Origin: Amphibalanus amphitrite
Taxonomy: Eukaryota > Arthropoda > Thecostraca > Balanomorpha > Balanidae
Length of the DNA: 64,000 bases
Assembly: GCF_019059575.1 (NCBI RefSeq)
Contig: NW_024881503.1
Span: 372,001 to 436,000 of the forward strand
Direction: 5' to 3'
Below, piece after piece: positions 12,562 to 23,236 of this stretch. The position numbers and the translations under genes were made by a program. The notes under the pieces were generated by a model. That model worked only from the letters and a program-made list of their open reading frames with translations. It had not been told where the DNA came from and searched no databases. Each line of letters opens with the position of its first letter. Position 1 is the stretch's first letter.

Positions 12562-13758
12562 ATGAAGCTGGTGAGTACTTTGAACAAACTGTATTCGTTT
12601 TTTACTTCAGTTAGAGATGGTAATTGTTATTGACGCTTTCAGGTGCATCGAATCGTTTTTATCATATTTTGGAGATATATGAACTTAAATCATTGGCTTA
12701 TTTTAAACAGAATACAGCAGTCTGAAAACCTATGCTTAATTATGATTTTAGAAGATTCGTTTGTATTGTGGTTTATGAAAAATTGATCTGAATAATTTTC
12801 AAATGTAATCATTCATATTCTTTTCCAGCTTCTGATTGCCGCCGTTATGGCCGTGGCCGCTGCCGACCGGCCTGCCCCGAGGCCCTACTCTGCCCCGGCC
12901 CCGCCGTCCTACTCTGCCCCTGCTCCCCCGCAGTACGGACAGAAGGTCCCCCAGATCCTCTCTCAGCAGTTTGACCTCCGTGACGACCAGTCCTACGACT
13001 CCAGGTAAGCCTAGAAAGTATTGGCAAAAAATATATTGGAAAGGGCCTAGAAATATTGATAACTATCAGGGAAACGTGTGCCTAGAAACAATGACTGAAA
13101 ATTAGAACAGCGGACAAAGCAGTTTATTTGTAATCATGAAAGCTTAAAATGATTATGTGAAGAAAGATCGTTAAAAATATGGAGAGTTTATATACCTATG
13201 TCTGCATTAAAAGAACTCTACCAAGGTTTGAAAGGCATAAGATTTTCCAGAAAATCGTCAATGTCAGACGGGCAAAGCACCCGACTTATCTGCTAAATTT
13301 AGAAATTAGAATGCAAATATCGATCTAGAAACGGCCTTCCTTCTTTTAGAATTTGTATATGTTGGTGGGGAATCTCAATAAACATACGAAGATAGCTGTG
13401 ATCATGCAGTCTCCTCAGTTGTGATCAAATCAATTAATTGCAATTCTACGTTTCTCACAGCTTCGAGACTGAGAACGGCATCTCTGCCTCCGAGTCTGGC
13501 AAGCCCGTGGCCGGCTACGGCAGCGAGCCCAGCTACGCTGTCCAGGGACAGTACAGCTACACCGACGACTACGGCAACACCTACACCGTCACCTACACGG
13601 CCGACGCCAACGGCTTCCAGCCGCAGGGTGCCCATTTCCCGACGCCCGTGCCCACCGAGTACCCGACCCCGCAGGTGCCGGTGACCCAGGCCAGCTACCA
13701 GGCGGCCCCCGTCCAGCCCCAGCCCCAGTACCAGGCCTACCAGCCCAGCTACCAGTAA
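12562..13758 (+). CDS. CPR1: RR-type cuticle protein, three exons
   Basis: Predicted secreted structural protein of the chitinous exoskeleton. Exons are 12562-12570, 12829-13004 and 13461-13758, with GT-AG introns (gtgagt, gtaagc), giving 160 residues. The first intron splits the signal peptide (MKLLLIAAVMAVAAA), a layout common in arthropod cuticle genes. Next is a YSAPAPP repeat region, then a Rebers-Riddiford domain starting SFETENGI and containing GQYSYTDDYGNTYTVTYTAD and NGFQPQGAHFP, the pattern of the chitin-binding RR-1 subclass. A Q/Y/P-rich tail ends QPSYQ. Unlike CPR2 it has one PAPSYQAA unit fewer. Start choice rests on the ATG after the initiator and on conservation across the four paralogues. 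Confidence 0.92.
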
Positions 13759-14180
13759 TTTAGCTGATCGTATTTATACATCTATTCCCTACATTTCATG
13801 CACCAATTGTACGCTTACGAGTCCATGTATTTATTGTGATACGGTTGTGATTGATACTTGTTCGAATGTATGTCCCATGTCCACAAAATATATGTGAATC
13901 GCATTAATTATCTTTTTCGATGACACAACAGACAAACTCTATGGAGGCTTTCAAACGCCATGGGTTTCAATGCTTATTAAGCCGTGGAAGACTTAGGGAG
14001 ATTCAACAGTCGCATATAGATCTTATTTGCCAATATATCTTATATGTACTTGCACATACAACATCTAAATGCCCAGTTTTGGTTGTATTCTCTTTGTCGT
14101 CAGCATGTCAGCACACCGGTATGATCGAAAATTGTCGAGATTTCATGTAAAAAGGGCTACTGCACGTCTGGTGACGATAT
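13759..14180. other. 3' flank of CPR1
   Basis: The first part is the probable 3' UTR and closely resembles that of CPR4 (shared tacgcttacgagtccatgta). I see no canonical AATAAA. No other gene is supported. Confidence 0.4.
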
Positions 14181-14455
14181 TAGCCGTTTTCACGACGGGC
14201 TATCCGGCGAATGCACCTGATTTGACCAAATCTGCACCTAATTTCTTTTACAGCAAACATCTTCATTTTATGAATTTATTTCAGTGTTGATGATGCTCTC
14301 TGATTATATGACAAAGCAGGCATATAAGCAATTAGTGCAAACCTATAGCTGATAGCTGCTAAGAGACACACTGAACCTGATTTGACCAAATCTGCACCTA
14401 ATCTGTACCAGATGTGCACCAAATGTGTACCAGATGGCCGTCGTGAAAACGGCTA
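14181..14455. mobile_element. TA-flanked MITE, copy 1
   Basis: Terminal inverted repeats GCCGTTTTCACGACGG are flanked by TA (14181-14182 and 14454-14455), as in Tc1/mariner-type elements. The interior repeats tttgaccaaatctgcaccta near both ends. A second, inverted copy lies at 55151-55433. No coding capacity. Confidence 0.8.
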
Positions 14456-14597
14456 TTGGCATCGCTTTCGGAAATTTCACAAGGAAGAAGACAGTGACGA
14501 GTCGTTTCGAGTGACCCGTTCCGTCCGCAATTTAATCTTTTTATTAGCCTGAAATTAGAAATATTTGACGCATGGGGTCAAAGGTCAACACCAGGGG

Positions 14598-14668
14598 TGC
14601 GGAGCCGGAGCCGGAGCTGGAGCCACCGGAGCCGGCAGATTTTGCCCGGAGCCGGGGCCGGAGCTGAA
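14598..14668. repeat. Degenerate GGAGCC hexanucleotide repeat
   Basis: Repeated GGAGCC/GGAGCT units, interrupted by agattttgcc. It lies upstream of the LINE and creates short open frames on both strands that are not treated as genes. Confidence 0.7.
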
Positions 14669-14714
14669 ACCGTTAAAAAAGGGAACGACTCCGGCTCTTT
14701 TTTTGGACGCGTGT

Positions 14715-14885
14715 ATATCACACCACGGGGTGTTACGGACACAACACACTGCCGATGTGTAAATCACACCAAGGTGTGATATACGCAGGAATAGTGCAGA
14801 TGTGTACGTGACACCCTGGCAAGTGTGACGTACACATTAGCACAAAATACTTTAAATCACACGTTTGTGAGCTTTACTCACAAAC
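14715..14885. repeat. Cluster of short CACACC/GGTGTG hairpins
   Basis: Several short palindromes such as TCACACCAAGGTGTGA and a longer cacacgtttgtgag/ctcacaaacgtg pair. Similar acaccaaggtgtga motifs occur just after the LINE (near 24733), so they may belong to the DNA into which the LINE inserted. Confidence 0.5.
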
Positions 14886-15215
14886 GTGGTGGTGGTGATG
14901 AAGACCGCGGTGGAAGCCGCGGTCTTCATCTCGCGGCTTCCACCTGGTACTGGAGAGGAGGCCGTGAGGAAGTACGCCATGGAGCAGACTGGTGCTGATG
15001 ATGTGAAGGTGCTTCGACTGAAAACAAGGTACGATACCTATGAATCATATAGGCTTGACATTTTGAACCCATCCTGTGATGACGTCCTGGATCCAGACCT
15101 CTGGGCGCTGGGTCTTGTGATCCGCCGGTTCTTCTCGGGTCGTCAATCATCGGACAGTAGTACATCAGCACCACCTGAGAACATTCGCCCGGCTGGGTCG
15201 GGTGCGCGCTACTGA
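14886..15215 (+). CDS. LINE ORF1, C-terminal fragment
   Basis: 109 residues including VFISRLPPGTGEEAVRKY and LDPDLWALGLVIRRFF. This resembles the RRM-like C-terminal region of ORF1 proteins of CR1/L2-type LINEs, which bind RNA. It stops just before ORF2 (15268) and is on the same strand, as expected for one LINE. The usual N-terminal part of ORF1 is absent, so the insertion appears 5'-truncated. The first codons contain a perfect 11-base inverted repeat (14900-14927). Family assignment is from recognised motifs only. Confidence 0.65.
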   Translation: MVVVMKTAVEAAVFISRLPPGTGEEAVRKYAMEQTGADDVKVLRLKTRYDTYESYRLDILNPSCDDVLDPDLWALGLVIRRFFSGRQSSDSSTSAPPENIRPAGSGARY

Positions 15216-15267
15216 GGGTATGTGATTCCGACTCTGGTTGTTGTTTACTTAAATCAAACGTGTCACC

Positions 15268-17231
15268 ATGTTACGAGTCAGCTCATATAACTGCAAATCT
15301 TCTAAACGTAATGCAGTTGGAATCAAGAAGTTGTGTGATATCTCGGATGTTGTATTCCTGCAGGAACACTGGTTATTTCCTCAAGAACTTACCCTTTTGA
15401 ATAATGTTCACAATGATTTCATGTCTTTTGCCACTTCGTCCATTGACCCGTGTGACCGTGTAATTCTGGGTAGGCCGTATGGAGGTGTTGCCGTCCTGTG
15501 GAGGAGTAAGCTGGCTCCGCGGGTAAGACCTATCTCCTTTGATGACGACAGAATTATTGGATTAGAATGTAATTTAGGTGGCCACAAATTGCTTCTCGTT
15601 GGGGTTTATCTTCCGTATGACTCGAGACAAAACTTTGATCAATACGTGTACTATCTAGCTAAGCTCAAAGGAATCATCGATGATTTTGACTCACCCAATG
15701 TCTGCATTGTAGGCGACTTTAATGCTGACATCATCAAGCAATCTGACTTTGGAATTGAACTTGAATCATTCTGTCATGAGGCAGACTTACGCATTGCTGA
15801 TGTGTTGTTATTGCCCCAGAGTTCAATCACTCATACTAATGATGGCAGTTGCACAGAATCTTGGATTGACCACATAGTCTGTACAAAGAGTCTTTACTCT
15901 CTCGTTCGTGCTGTTAGGGTTGATGTGTCGATTATGAGTTCTGACCACTTCCCAGTGTGTTGTGATCTGGAAATCATGACCACCGATCCTATCCCGGATT
16001 CACACGAGGCTGCTGAATCTGATCCTAGGTGGGTAGTTGATTGGTCTTCTGTTGACGAACTTGGTCTGAACAACTTTGCTATGGCTGCGAGGGAGCAATT
16101 GTCTAATATTGACGTACCGTTTGAGGCTATATTCTGTGCTGCCACTGACTGTAGTGTAGCCCACAGAGAGGCTATCAATAGTTATTATGAAGCGATAATT
16201 GATGCTATTAAGAGTGCTACTCTTACTACTGTGGCCAAACGAGCGCATGGTAGCTGTAAGCGAACAATCCCAGGTTGGACCGAGTTTGTGGAGGAGAAAC
16301 ACACCTTGTTCGGTGATGTTTACTCCCTTTGGTCCCTGGTTGGAAAGCCCCGTCAGGGCTACATCTACAGCCAGTTGCGAATGGCTAGGTCACAATTCAA
16401 GTATGCGCTTCGTTTTTGTCTTAAGAATGAGAAAGAGCTGCGAGCAAAATCACTAGCTGATAAATTTGCTAAAAACCCGCGCGACTTAGCAACTTTTTGG
16501 AAAGAAGTTCGTAAGCTTAACGCTGATCCGCCACTGGCCCAGTCTATTGGAAGCGTCAGTGGAGAGAAAAATATAGCGAACATGTGGAAGGATCACTTTG
16601 CTGATATTCTGAATAGTGTTGATGGCGATGACTGTAAAGAAGGTGTTCTGAATCAGCTTCGTAATGATGGTGAAGGTGCTGATATGTTCTCGGTTCCTAA
16701 GGTTTTAGAATCGATCCATGAGCTGTCGTCAGGTCGCTCTCCAGGTTGTGACAGTCTATCTGCTGAACATTTTAAGTTTGCGGGTGTTCCATGTGCTACG
16801 CATCTATCGTTATGTTTCTCGATGATGGTGAGACATGGCGTCTTGCCTCCTTCTTTGTCGAAGGTGATACTTCGCCCTATTGTGAAAGATCGGACAGGCA
16901 AATTGACTGATAAGGATAACTATAGGCCAATAGCTTTGGCCACGGTGAGCTCTAAAATACTGGAGCGGGTCATACTCACTCGATGTAAAGCAAGTCTTCT
17001 CACTAGCGATCATCAGTTTGGATTTAAGGAGGGCCACTCCACCGATATGGCTGTGTATGCGTTAAAAGAAATTGTGGACCACTATTTGCGCAATAGGAGT
17101 GCAGTCTTTGTCTGTTTTCTGGACGCTAGAAAGGCGTTTGATCGCGTGAACCATTGGACTCTATTTGATAAGCTGTTGAGTAGGGGAATGGATAATAGCG
17201 TTGTAAGGCTCCTCGTTCGGTGGCGAGACTC
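15268..17231 (+). CDS. LINE ORF2, 5' part (endonuclease and start of reverse transcriptase)
   Basis: Open from ATG at 15268. The N-terminal half is an APE-type endonuclease: SSYNCKSS near the start, FLQEHW about residues 31-36, GDFNADI about 149-155, then SWIDHIVCT and SSDHFPVC with the catalytic histidine. The second half begins a non-LTR reverse transcriptase: NYRPIALATVSSKILE, QFGFKEGHSTDMAVYAL and FLDARKAFDRVNHW. The LINE reading frame is cut at 17231 by the Gypsy insertion and resumes at 23772; the 52 bases from 17232 to the stop at 17283 are LTR. It belongs to the CR1/L2/Jockey assemblage. No RNase H domain is seen. Confidence 0.9.
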
Positions 17232-17852
17232 TGTGGTGCTGTGGGGCAGTTCACCACATATCAGTGACTGGATTTTACGTTAATCAGAAATGGAGAATAT
17301 CAACCTGGTGCGTGTTCCAAAAATTCAATCAGTTCGATCCAAACGGCCCCAAGTAAAAGAATTAATTAAAAGAGCGGGTTGTTATATTTAAATTACCAAA
17401 ACGAAGTCAAAAACCAAAACAGCGAATCAGACAATGGAGCGACGAAGAGACGAGAATGAAATCCAAGTTTGCCAAATATGCCCTGCCTAATCTAAGTTAT
17501 AAATCCCGGACAGAACGGGCCAAATCGCGGAGCCAGACGTGACGCGTCTGCTCGGGCCAAGAGCTCGGCCAGAAGTCCCTGGGAGCGCGCGGCCCGACGC
17601 AGCGGGCCGGGCCCAGACATGCGCAGAAGCACTCGGACACCACGTGGCCGCCGATCGGAGCGCGGATTGGTCACTGGCCGACGCACTGCGGCAGCGGCAC
17701 GCGGTCGCATCGTGATGGGACAAAGTTCACGGACAGACACGTCCTGGGCCGCCCCCCAGCGCCGGGGCGGGGTAGCGACGTCACAAGTCGGCGCGCGAAT
17801 CGGTCTGCGCCGGGAACTCCCGTGCCGGCCGGCGACACACGTGGTTACCACA
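17232..17852 (-). repeat. Gypsy 3' LTR (minus-strand sense)
   Basis: 621 bases, TGTGGTGCTG to GGTTACCACA on the plus strand. It matches the LTR at 22606-23226 in length and, by eye, nearly every base. Confidence 0.92.
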
Positions 17853-17887
17853 GTACTCACCGCCTCAGCGCGGAGCGCATACACGAT

Positions 17888-18085
17888 AAGCCAAAACAAT
17901 CACTTTTCACATCACTCGGTGCGCGACGCGATCGACACTTCACTGCGCGACGCAATAATCACTACACGGTACGGCGCAACGCAATTGTCACTGCACGGTC
18001 CTGCGCGACGCAAGAATCACTACTCCGCGCGGCGCAGTTATCACTTCACTGTCGGCGCCACGCGATCAGGATCGTCCTCGAACGC
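17888..18085. repeat. Degenerate tandem repeat inside the Gypsy 3' region
   Basis: About six units of roughly 30 bases with the core gcgcgacgcaa...tcactac. It lies between the end of Pol and the 3' LTR on the element's strand. It may be an untranslated or packaging region; no function can be read from it. Confidence 0.6.
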
Positions 18086-18101
18086 ACGTACGCGGGCGCA
18101 C

Positions 18102-21100
18102 TTAAAAGTATCGGAAGTCCGGTTGCGGCCGGAACTGCACGCGGCGGCCGCTGCGGGTGTGCACCGGCGCAGCCGCGGACGGCTTGTCGTCCTCGTCCGG
18201 CGATGTGGAAGACGTCACTCCAGATCTTGAAGTCCTCTTGCTGGACGGTCTTGTAGTCGTCGGCGTCTGTGTCGGCTCGTCGGGCGCCCCAGTGGCGAGG
18301 GGCCCGAGCGAGGTCGACGGTGACGGCTGCTGCTCCGGAGCCGTAGGCTCGGTACTGCTCGGACCAAGCGTGTCCGCAGGTGGCGGCATGTGTGCCGGTT
18401 TGAGTCTGTCGACGCTTACAGTGTCGTGGGCGCCAGTCGGCAGCTCCAACGTGAACACTTTAGGGCTGCGTCTGATGACTCGCATGGGGCCGCGGTACGG
18501 GGACTCCAGAGAGTGCCGCACGCGGTCAACGCGTACCCACACGTGTGTGCATGTCATGAGATCGGGTGGCACGTGCGTCGGTGGTGTGCGGGCGTGGTTC
18601 GAGCCCTGTGAGAGTGTGACGAAATCGATTTCTGACATACGTTTTGCCAGTTCTTGGACGTACTTTGTCCCGACGGGGACCTTCTCGACGGCGCAGCGGG
18701 GAAACAGCACCTGCGCGCCTGTGACGGCAGTGAATGCCGAAAAACCCGACTCTGCTGGCATGGCTCTCAAACCTAGCAAAACGACGGGTAGCGCGCGCAG
18801 CCACTCTTGCTTGCGCGCCCGGATGGCAGCTTTGAGCGTTCGGTGGACTCTTTCCACCATCCCATTGCACGTCGGATGATAAGCAGTGGTTCGGAGGCGA
18901 TGGAAACCTATCATTGAAGACAAATGCGCAAACAGTTCCGATTCGAATTGGGAACCGCGGTCCGTGACTACATGCAGTGGCACTCCGAACCGGGACACCC
19001 AAGTGTCGAGGAAAGCGGAGGCTACACTTTCCGCGGTGATCGAGACCAACGGCACGGCCTCGACCCAACGCGTGGCGCGATCGATGCATGTCAACAAATA
19101 ACGAAATGGCGCGGTGAAGGGGTGCCCGTGGGGTACTGACGGGGGCAGCGGCCCGACTATGTCTATATGTACAGTTTCGAACCGCTGTGAGGGCACGTCA
19201 AACCGACCGGGCGGAGAACGAGTGTGCCTGTGCACCTTGGCTTCCTGGCATGCTTCACACTCCTTCACCCATCGAGCAATGTCGCGGCGCATGTCACGCC
19301 AGAAATAGCGTGAGCTGATGAGGCGGGTGGTGCCTTTCCTACCCGGGTGTGACAGGCCGTGGAAACGATCAAACACGGCGCGCCTGCATGCCTCTGGTAC
19401 GTACGGGCGTGGATGTGGTCCAGAGTTTTCACACAGGACTGTGATGTCGCCAGACAGTGTTACTGGCTCCAATCGGGAGGTGTCCTGCGGGTTTGAGCGC
19501 GATCCTGGACCTGACTCGGAATCCTGGTGCTCTGAATCGGCACTGTCGGCGTCTCTCTCCTTTTCCTGCTTCTGAGCCGCCGCGATAAAATGGAGGTCAC
19601 ATGCATCGAGGGACACTGCATTTACCGGGCGACTGAGGCAGTCCGCCACCACGTTGTCACTGCCACGGATGTACGAGACCTCCGTGATGTATTCCGTGAT
19701 GACACACCAGTGGCGCTGTTGGCGGTCAGACTTAGCCGTGTGCGGGCTGTGAAAAGCGCGCTTGAGTGGCTTGTGGTCTGTTCGCAGGGTAACGTGGCGG
19801 CCTTCGATCATGTCACGAAAATGGAGTGTGGCCAGATAAGCCGCGAGTAGCTCTCTGTCATACGCGGCGCACTTCTGTTGGGCCTGACTGAGCTTCCGTG
19901 AAAAGAAGCCAATGGGAACGGGTACTCCGTCCACAATCTGATGGAGCGCGGCACCCACCGCGACTTGTGATGCGTCAGTAACGAGCTCATACTGCTCGCA
20001 GTGTGGCACTGGGTGTGGCAGAGTGCAGGCGCCAGCCAGCGCTGCTTTACTGTCACTGAACGCCTGAGTCTGTTCCTCTGTCCACGTCAGTTCTTTGCTT
20101 TTTGGGTTGAGTCGAATCAGTTCGGTCAGGTGGAACGTGACATCGGCGAATCGCGGAATCATACGCCGGTAGAAGCCGATGAGTCCCAGATAGCGACGCA
20201 GTGACTCTGAGTCATGCGGTAGAGGGAGGTCCAGAATCTCCTTCACTCTGGCCTTGGGAGGTGTGACACCTGTGCTGGTGACGTCATGACCGAGGAAAAT
20301 GAGTGACTTCTTCATGAACTCGCATTTCTCCAGTGAGATGCGAAGCTTGTGCTCAGCCAGCTTGCTGAACACGAGGCGCAAATCTTTCTCATGCTGCTCC
20401 TGGTTCTCGGAAAATACCAGGATATCGTCAAGATAGACGAATACGCACGGCACGTCTCGGAAGATGCCGTCCATGACCCTCTGGAATGTGGCACCTGCGT
20501 TGCGAAGCCCCATTGGAATGAAGGCGTATTCGTACAAGCCGAAGGGCGTGGTGACGGCCGTCTTCTCTGAGTCAGCGGGGTTCATAGGCACCTGGTGATA
20601 TGCACGGAGCAGATCGATTTTGCTGAACCACTGAGCGTTGTGGAGCTTGGTTGAGAGGCTCTGAATGTGCGGCAGTGGGTAGCGGTCCGGTTTGGTTACG
20701 GCGTTGAGCGCGCGGTAATCACCGGTGACACGCCACTCACCAGGGGTACTCTTCGGAACCATGTGGATGGGTGAGGCCCACGGGGACCTAGACGGACGAA
20801 TCACTCCTGTTTTGAGCAGCACATCGAGTGCTTGCTTTGCTGCGGTTAGTTTGTCGGGCGGCAGCTTGCGTGGGCTGGCGAACGTGGGTGGAGCGCTGCC
20901 GGTGTCGATGAAGTGAGTGGTTTTGATTGGCGAGTCTGTGTAATCCGGCTGGTTAGGGCTGAGAACAGCGGGGTGATCCTCTAGGATGGGCCGCACTGCC
21001 TCAGGCACCTGAGCGAGATCGTTTATCACCAAATGAACAGACTCCCCGGTCGTCGGTACACCGGGAGCAGAGAGCAGAGTGGTGGAGTCGCGGAGAACTT

Positions 21101-21380
21101 GGGAACCGCAATCGACAACCAACGAGTTGTGAGCGAGAAAATCGTTACCGAGTAGTGGCTCTGTCACTTCAGCCACTACAAATGTCCATGTGTAACTGCG
21201 TCTGAGTGTGGGGAGGACAATATCGAGAGTGGCCTCGCCATGCACGCGCAGTGGCTGCCCGCTGGCAGTCGTGATCGAAACAGCGGACGGGTGAATTAGA
21301 GTTCCATTCACATAGGAGGGTGGAACCAGGGATACACCAGCGCCAGTATCCACGATGAATTTCAGGGGCTGATCATTCAC
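18102..21380 (-). CDS. pol: Gypsy Pol polyprotein (protease, RT, RNase H, integrase)
   Basis: One open frame of 1092 residues. In order: an aspartic protease with FIVDTGAGVSLVP (about 8-20); a reverse transcriptase with WASPIHMVPK, FGLYEYAFIPMG and FVYLDDILVF (catalytic YLDD about 315-318); an RNase H beginning YELVTDAS; an integrase with an HHCC zinc site (HPGRKGTT near 675 to CEACQEAK near 708); catalytic residues in HIDIVGPLP (near 738), VTDRGSQF (near 807) and NGMVERVHRTL (near 842); and a C-terminal GPY/F-like module (PYRGPMRVI). No chromodomain seen. The first ATG lies 41 bases beyond the Gag stop in another frame, so expression probably needs frameshifting or upstream entry. All key residues are present. 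Confidence 0.95.
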   Translation of the reverse strand: MNDQPLKFIVDTGAGVSLVPPSYVNGTLIHPSAVSITTASGQPLRVHGEATLDIVLPTLRRSYTWTFVVAEVTEPLLGNDFLAHNSLVVDCGSQVLRDSTTLLSAPGVPTTGESVHLVINDLAQVPEAVRPILEDHPAVLSPNQPDYTDSPIKTTHFIDTGSAPPTFASPRKLPPDKLTAAKQALDVLLKTGVIRPSRSPWASPIHMVPKSTPGEWRVTGDYRALNAVTKPDRYPLPHIQSLSTKLHNAQWFSKIDLLRAYHQVPMNPADSEKTAVTTPFGLYEYAFIPMGLRNAGATFQRVMDGIFRDVPCVFVYLDDILVFSENQEQHEKDLRLVFSKLAEHKLRISLEKCEFMKKSLIFLGHDVTSTGVTPPKARVKEILDLPLPHDSESLRRYLGLIGFYRRMIPRFADVTFHLTELIRLNPKSKELTWTEEQTQAFSDSKAALAGACTLPHPVPHCEQYELVTDASQVAVGAALHQIVDGVPVPIGFFSRKLSQAQQKCAAYDRELLAAYLATLHFRDMIEGRHVTLRTDHKPLKRAFHSPHTAKSDRQQRHWCVITEYITEVSYIRGSDNVVADCLSRPVNAVSLDACDLHFIAAAQKQEKERDADSADSEHQDSESGPGSRSNPQDTSRLEPVTLSGDITVLCENSGPHPRPYVPEACRRAVFDRFHGLSHPGRKGTTRLISSRYFWRDMRRDIARWVKECEACQEAKVHRHTRSPPGRFDVPSQRFETVHIDIVGPLPPSVPHGHPFTAPFRYLLTCIDRATRWVEAVPLVSITAESVASAFLDTWVSRFGVPLHVVTDRGSQFESELFAHLSSMIGFHRLRTTAYHPTCNGMVERVHRTLKAAIRARKQEWLRALPVVLLGLRAMPAESGFSAFTAVTGAQVLFPRCAVEKVPVGTKYVQELAKRMSEIDFVTLSQGSNHARTPPTHVPPDLMTCTHVWVRVDRVRHSLESPYRGPMRVIRRSPKVFTLELPTGAHDTVSVDRLKPAHMPPPADTLGPSSTEPTAPEQQPSPSTSLGPLATGAPDEPTQTPTTTRPSSKRTSRSGVTSSTSPDEDDKPSAAAPVHTRSGRRVQFRPQPDFRYF

Positions 21381-21421
21381 CTTGGCTGTGACCCTAAGGA
21401 GCGGCAGGCCGAGGGCTGCGT

Positions 21422-22297
21422 TTACGGCCTGCTCCTCTCGTTTCCCGACTCTGAGGCTGCACGGGAGGGAGATGCAGCTCGTGAGGACGGCTGCATGGTC
21501 AGATCAGCAGCTTTGTCGGGCCAGTGACACCATGGCTTGCAAGTGCGTGCTCGGCTGCCGAAAAACAGGTGAGCACGGCATACTTTCGGCTTCTGGTCAG
21601 GGTGGAACGGCGTGAGACCGAGAGACGCTCTTGAATCACGAGCATCACGAGCAGGGGAGTGTGTGGCGGCTCGGCTCTGCGGCTGAGTGGCCCTGTGGTA
21701 CCTTGGGTGCTGCTGAGCCACAAAGAACGCCTGTGAGTCGGACTGTTGGTCCTGGTTCTGACAGTGAACCATGTTAGCAGCTGAGTTTTGCACAAGAGGG
21801 ATCAGTTCGTCCGCGAGTTTGCCCAACTGCGACAATGAGAGCTCGCGCTGAGAAGCCAGGGCCGTAGCAATGCCTGTGGGTAGCGACTGGATAAATTTGT
21901 GCCGAACGAGATCGTCTCCGACACCAACCTTGTCGGCTACCTCTCTGAGCTCGCTTAGAAAGAGTGAGGGTCGGCCCGTCAGACGCGTTTTGCTGATCAG
22001 TTTCTCAAACATCTCTGGCTTTGTCTTTTCGTACATGTCAGTGACGGCTGTCTGTAGCTCAGAGAAATTTTTGTTGCTCAAGACAGCACGCGGAATGTGC
22101 GAGATGGTTTCCGGAGGCAGGGCAGAGAGAACGTGGTAGAATTTGGTCTGCGAGTTGGTGATTTTGGCAATGTTAAATTGGGCGTCCATAATAGCAAACC
22201 AGCCGTCAACCGCGGTGTCCATAAAAACCGGCGGCTTGATCGACACATGATGGACCGGCTCAGCATGAGCGGGTTCCATCGTGCCCTCGTTCGTCAT
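21422..22297 (-). CDS. gag: Gypsy Gag
   Basis: 291 residues. The N-terminal two thirds (PPVFMDTAVDGWFAIMDAQF through the LSQLGKLADEL region) match the general form of arthropod Gypsy capsid proteins. Near the C-terminus is CRAHLFFGSRARTCKPWCHW, with spaced C, H, C and C residues, a nucleocapsid-like motif seen in related insect elements in place of a standard CCHC knuckle. The initiator is the first ATG downstream of the primer site in the element's direction. Pol follows in a different frame. Confidence 0.88.
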   Translation of the reverse strand: MTNEGTMEPAHAEPVHHVSIKPPVFMDTAVDGWFAIMDAQFNIAKITNSQTKFYHVLSALPPETISHIPRAVLSNKNFSELQTAVTDMYEKTKPEMFEKLISKTRLTGRPSLFLSELREVADKVGVGDDLVRHKFIQSLPTGIATALASQRELSLSQLGKLADELIPLVQNSAANMVHCQNQDQQSDSQAFFVAQQHPRYHRATQPQSRAATHSPARDARDSRASLGLTPFHPDQKPKVCRAHLFFGSRARTCKPWCHWPDKAADLTMQPSSRAASPSRAASESGNERSRP

Positions 22298-22584
22298 GAT
22301 CGTTAAAGTGTAGCCGGTGTTTGCAATGCACTGAACAATTAAAATTTAAAACACCGAGTGCAAAATCCGAAAGAGCCAATGGAACGCCGAAATAAAATCA
22401 CCGAGAAGATAAATGCCTAACTAATCACATGGCGGAGAGATGGCACAGAAACCATCATGGAAAAGTGACGCAGAAGCCACTGTGGAGCGACGGAATAACA
22501 ATCCATGTGGGGGAATAATATAAAATAATTGATTCGGGAATGAGCGGAGGCGACAACCCGGAAGTATGGAAAAATCGAACAAGA

Positions 22585-22602
22585 ATCACGTCGGGGTCAC
22601 CA
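22585..22602 (-). other. Gypsy primer binding site (tRNA-Trp type)
   Basis: On the minus strand, three bases after the LTR comes TGGTGACCCCGACGTGAT. This is complementary to the 3' end of animal tRNA-Trp as I remember it (...TCACGTCGGGGTCACCA). Confidence 0.82.
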
Positions 22603-22605
22603 ATA

Positions 22606-23226
22606 TGTGGTGCTGTGGGGCAGTTCACCACATATCAGTGACTGGATTTTACGTTAATCAGAAATGGAGAATATCAACCTGGTGCGTGTTCCAAAAATTC
22701 AATCAGTTCGATCCAAACGGCCCCAAGTAAAAGAATTAATTAAAAGAGCGGGTTGTTATATTTAAATTACCAAAACGAAGTCAAAAACCAAAACAGCGAA
22801 TCAGACAATGGAGCGACGAAGAGACGAGAATGAAATCCAAGTTTGCCAAATATGCCCTGCCTAATCTAAGTTATAAATCCCGGACAGAACGGGCCAAATC
22901 GCGGAGCCAGACGTGACGCGTCTGCTCGGGCCAAGAGCTCGGCCAGAAGTCCCTGGGAGCGCGCGGCCCGACGCAGCGGGCCGGGCCCAGACATGCGCAG
23001 AAGCACTCGGACACCACGTGGCCGCCGATCGGAGCGCGGATTGGTCACTGGCCGACGCACTGCGGCAGCGGCACGCGGTCGCATCGTGATGGGACAAAGT
23101 TCACGAACAGACACGTCCTGGGCCGCCCCCCAGCGCCGGGGCGGGGTAGCGACGTCACAAGTCGGCGCGCGAATCGGTCTGCGCCGGGAACTCCCGTGCC
23201 GGCCGGCGACACACGTGGTTACCACA
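22606..23226 (-). repeat. Gypsy 5' LTR (minus-strand sense)
   Basis: 621 bases, directly adjoining the primer binding site. Followed on the plus strand by the ten-base filler gtgtaattca and a third, partial LTR. Confidence 0.92.
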
Positions 23227-23236
23227 GTGTAATTCA

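Noticed and set aside
18157-18879. 240-residue plus-strand open frame
   Set aside because: Antisense shadow of the Gypsy integrase/C-terminal region.
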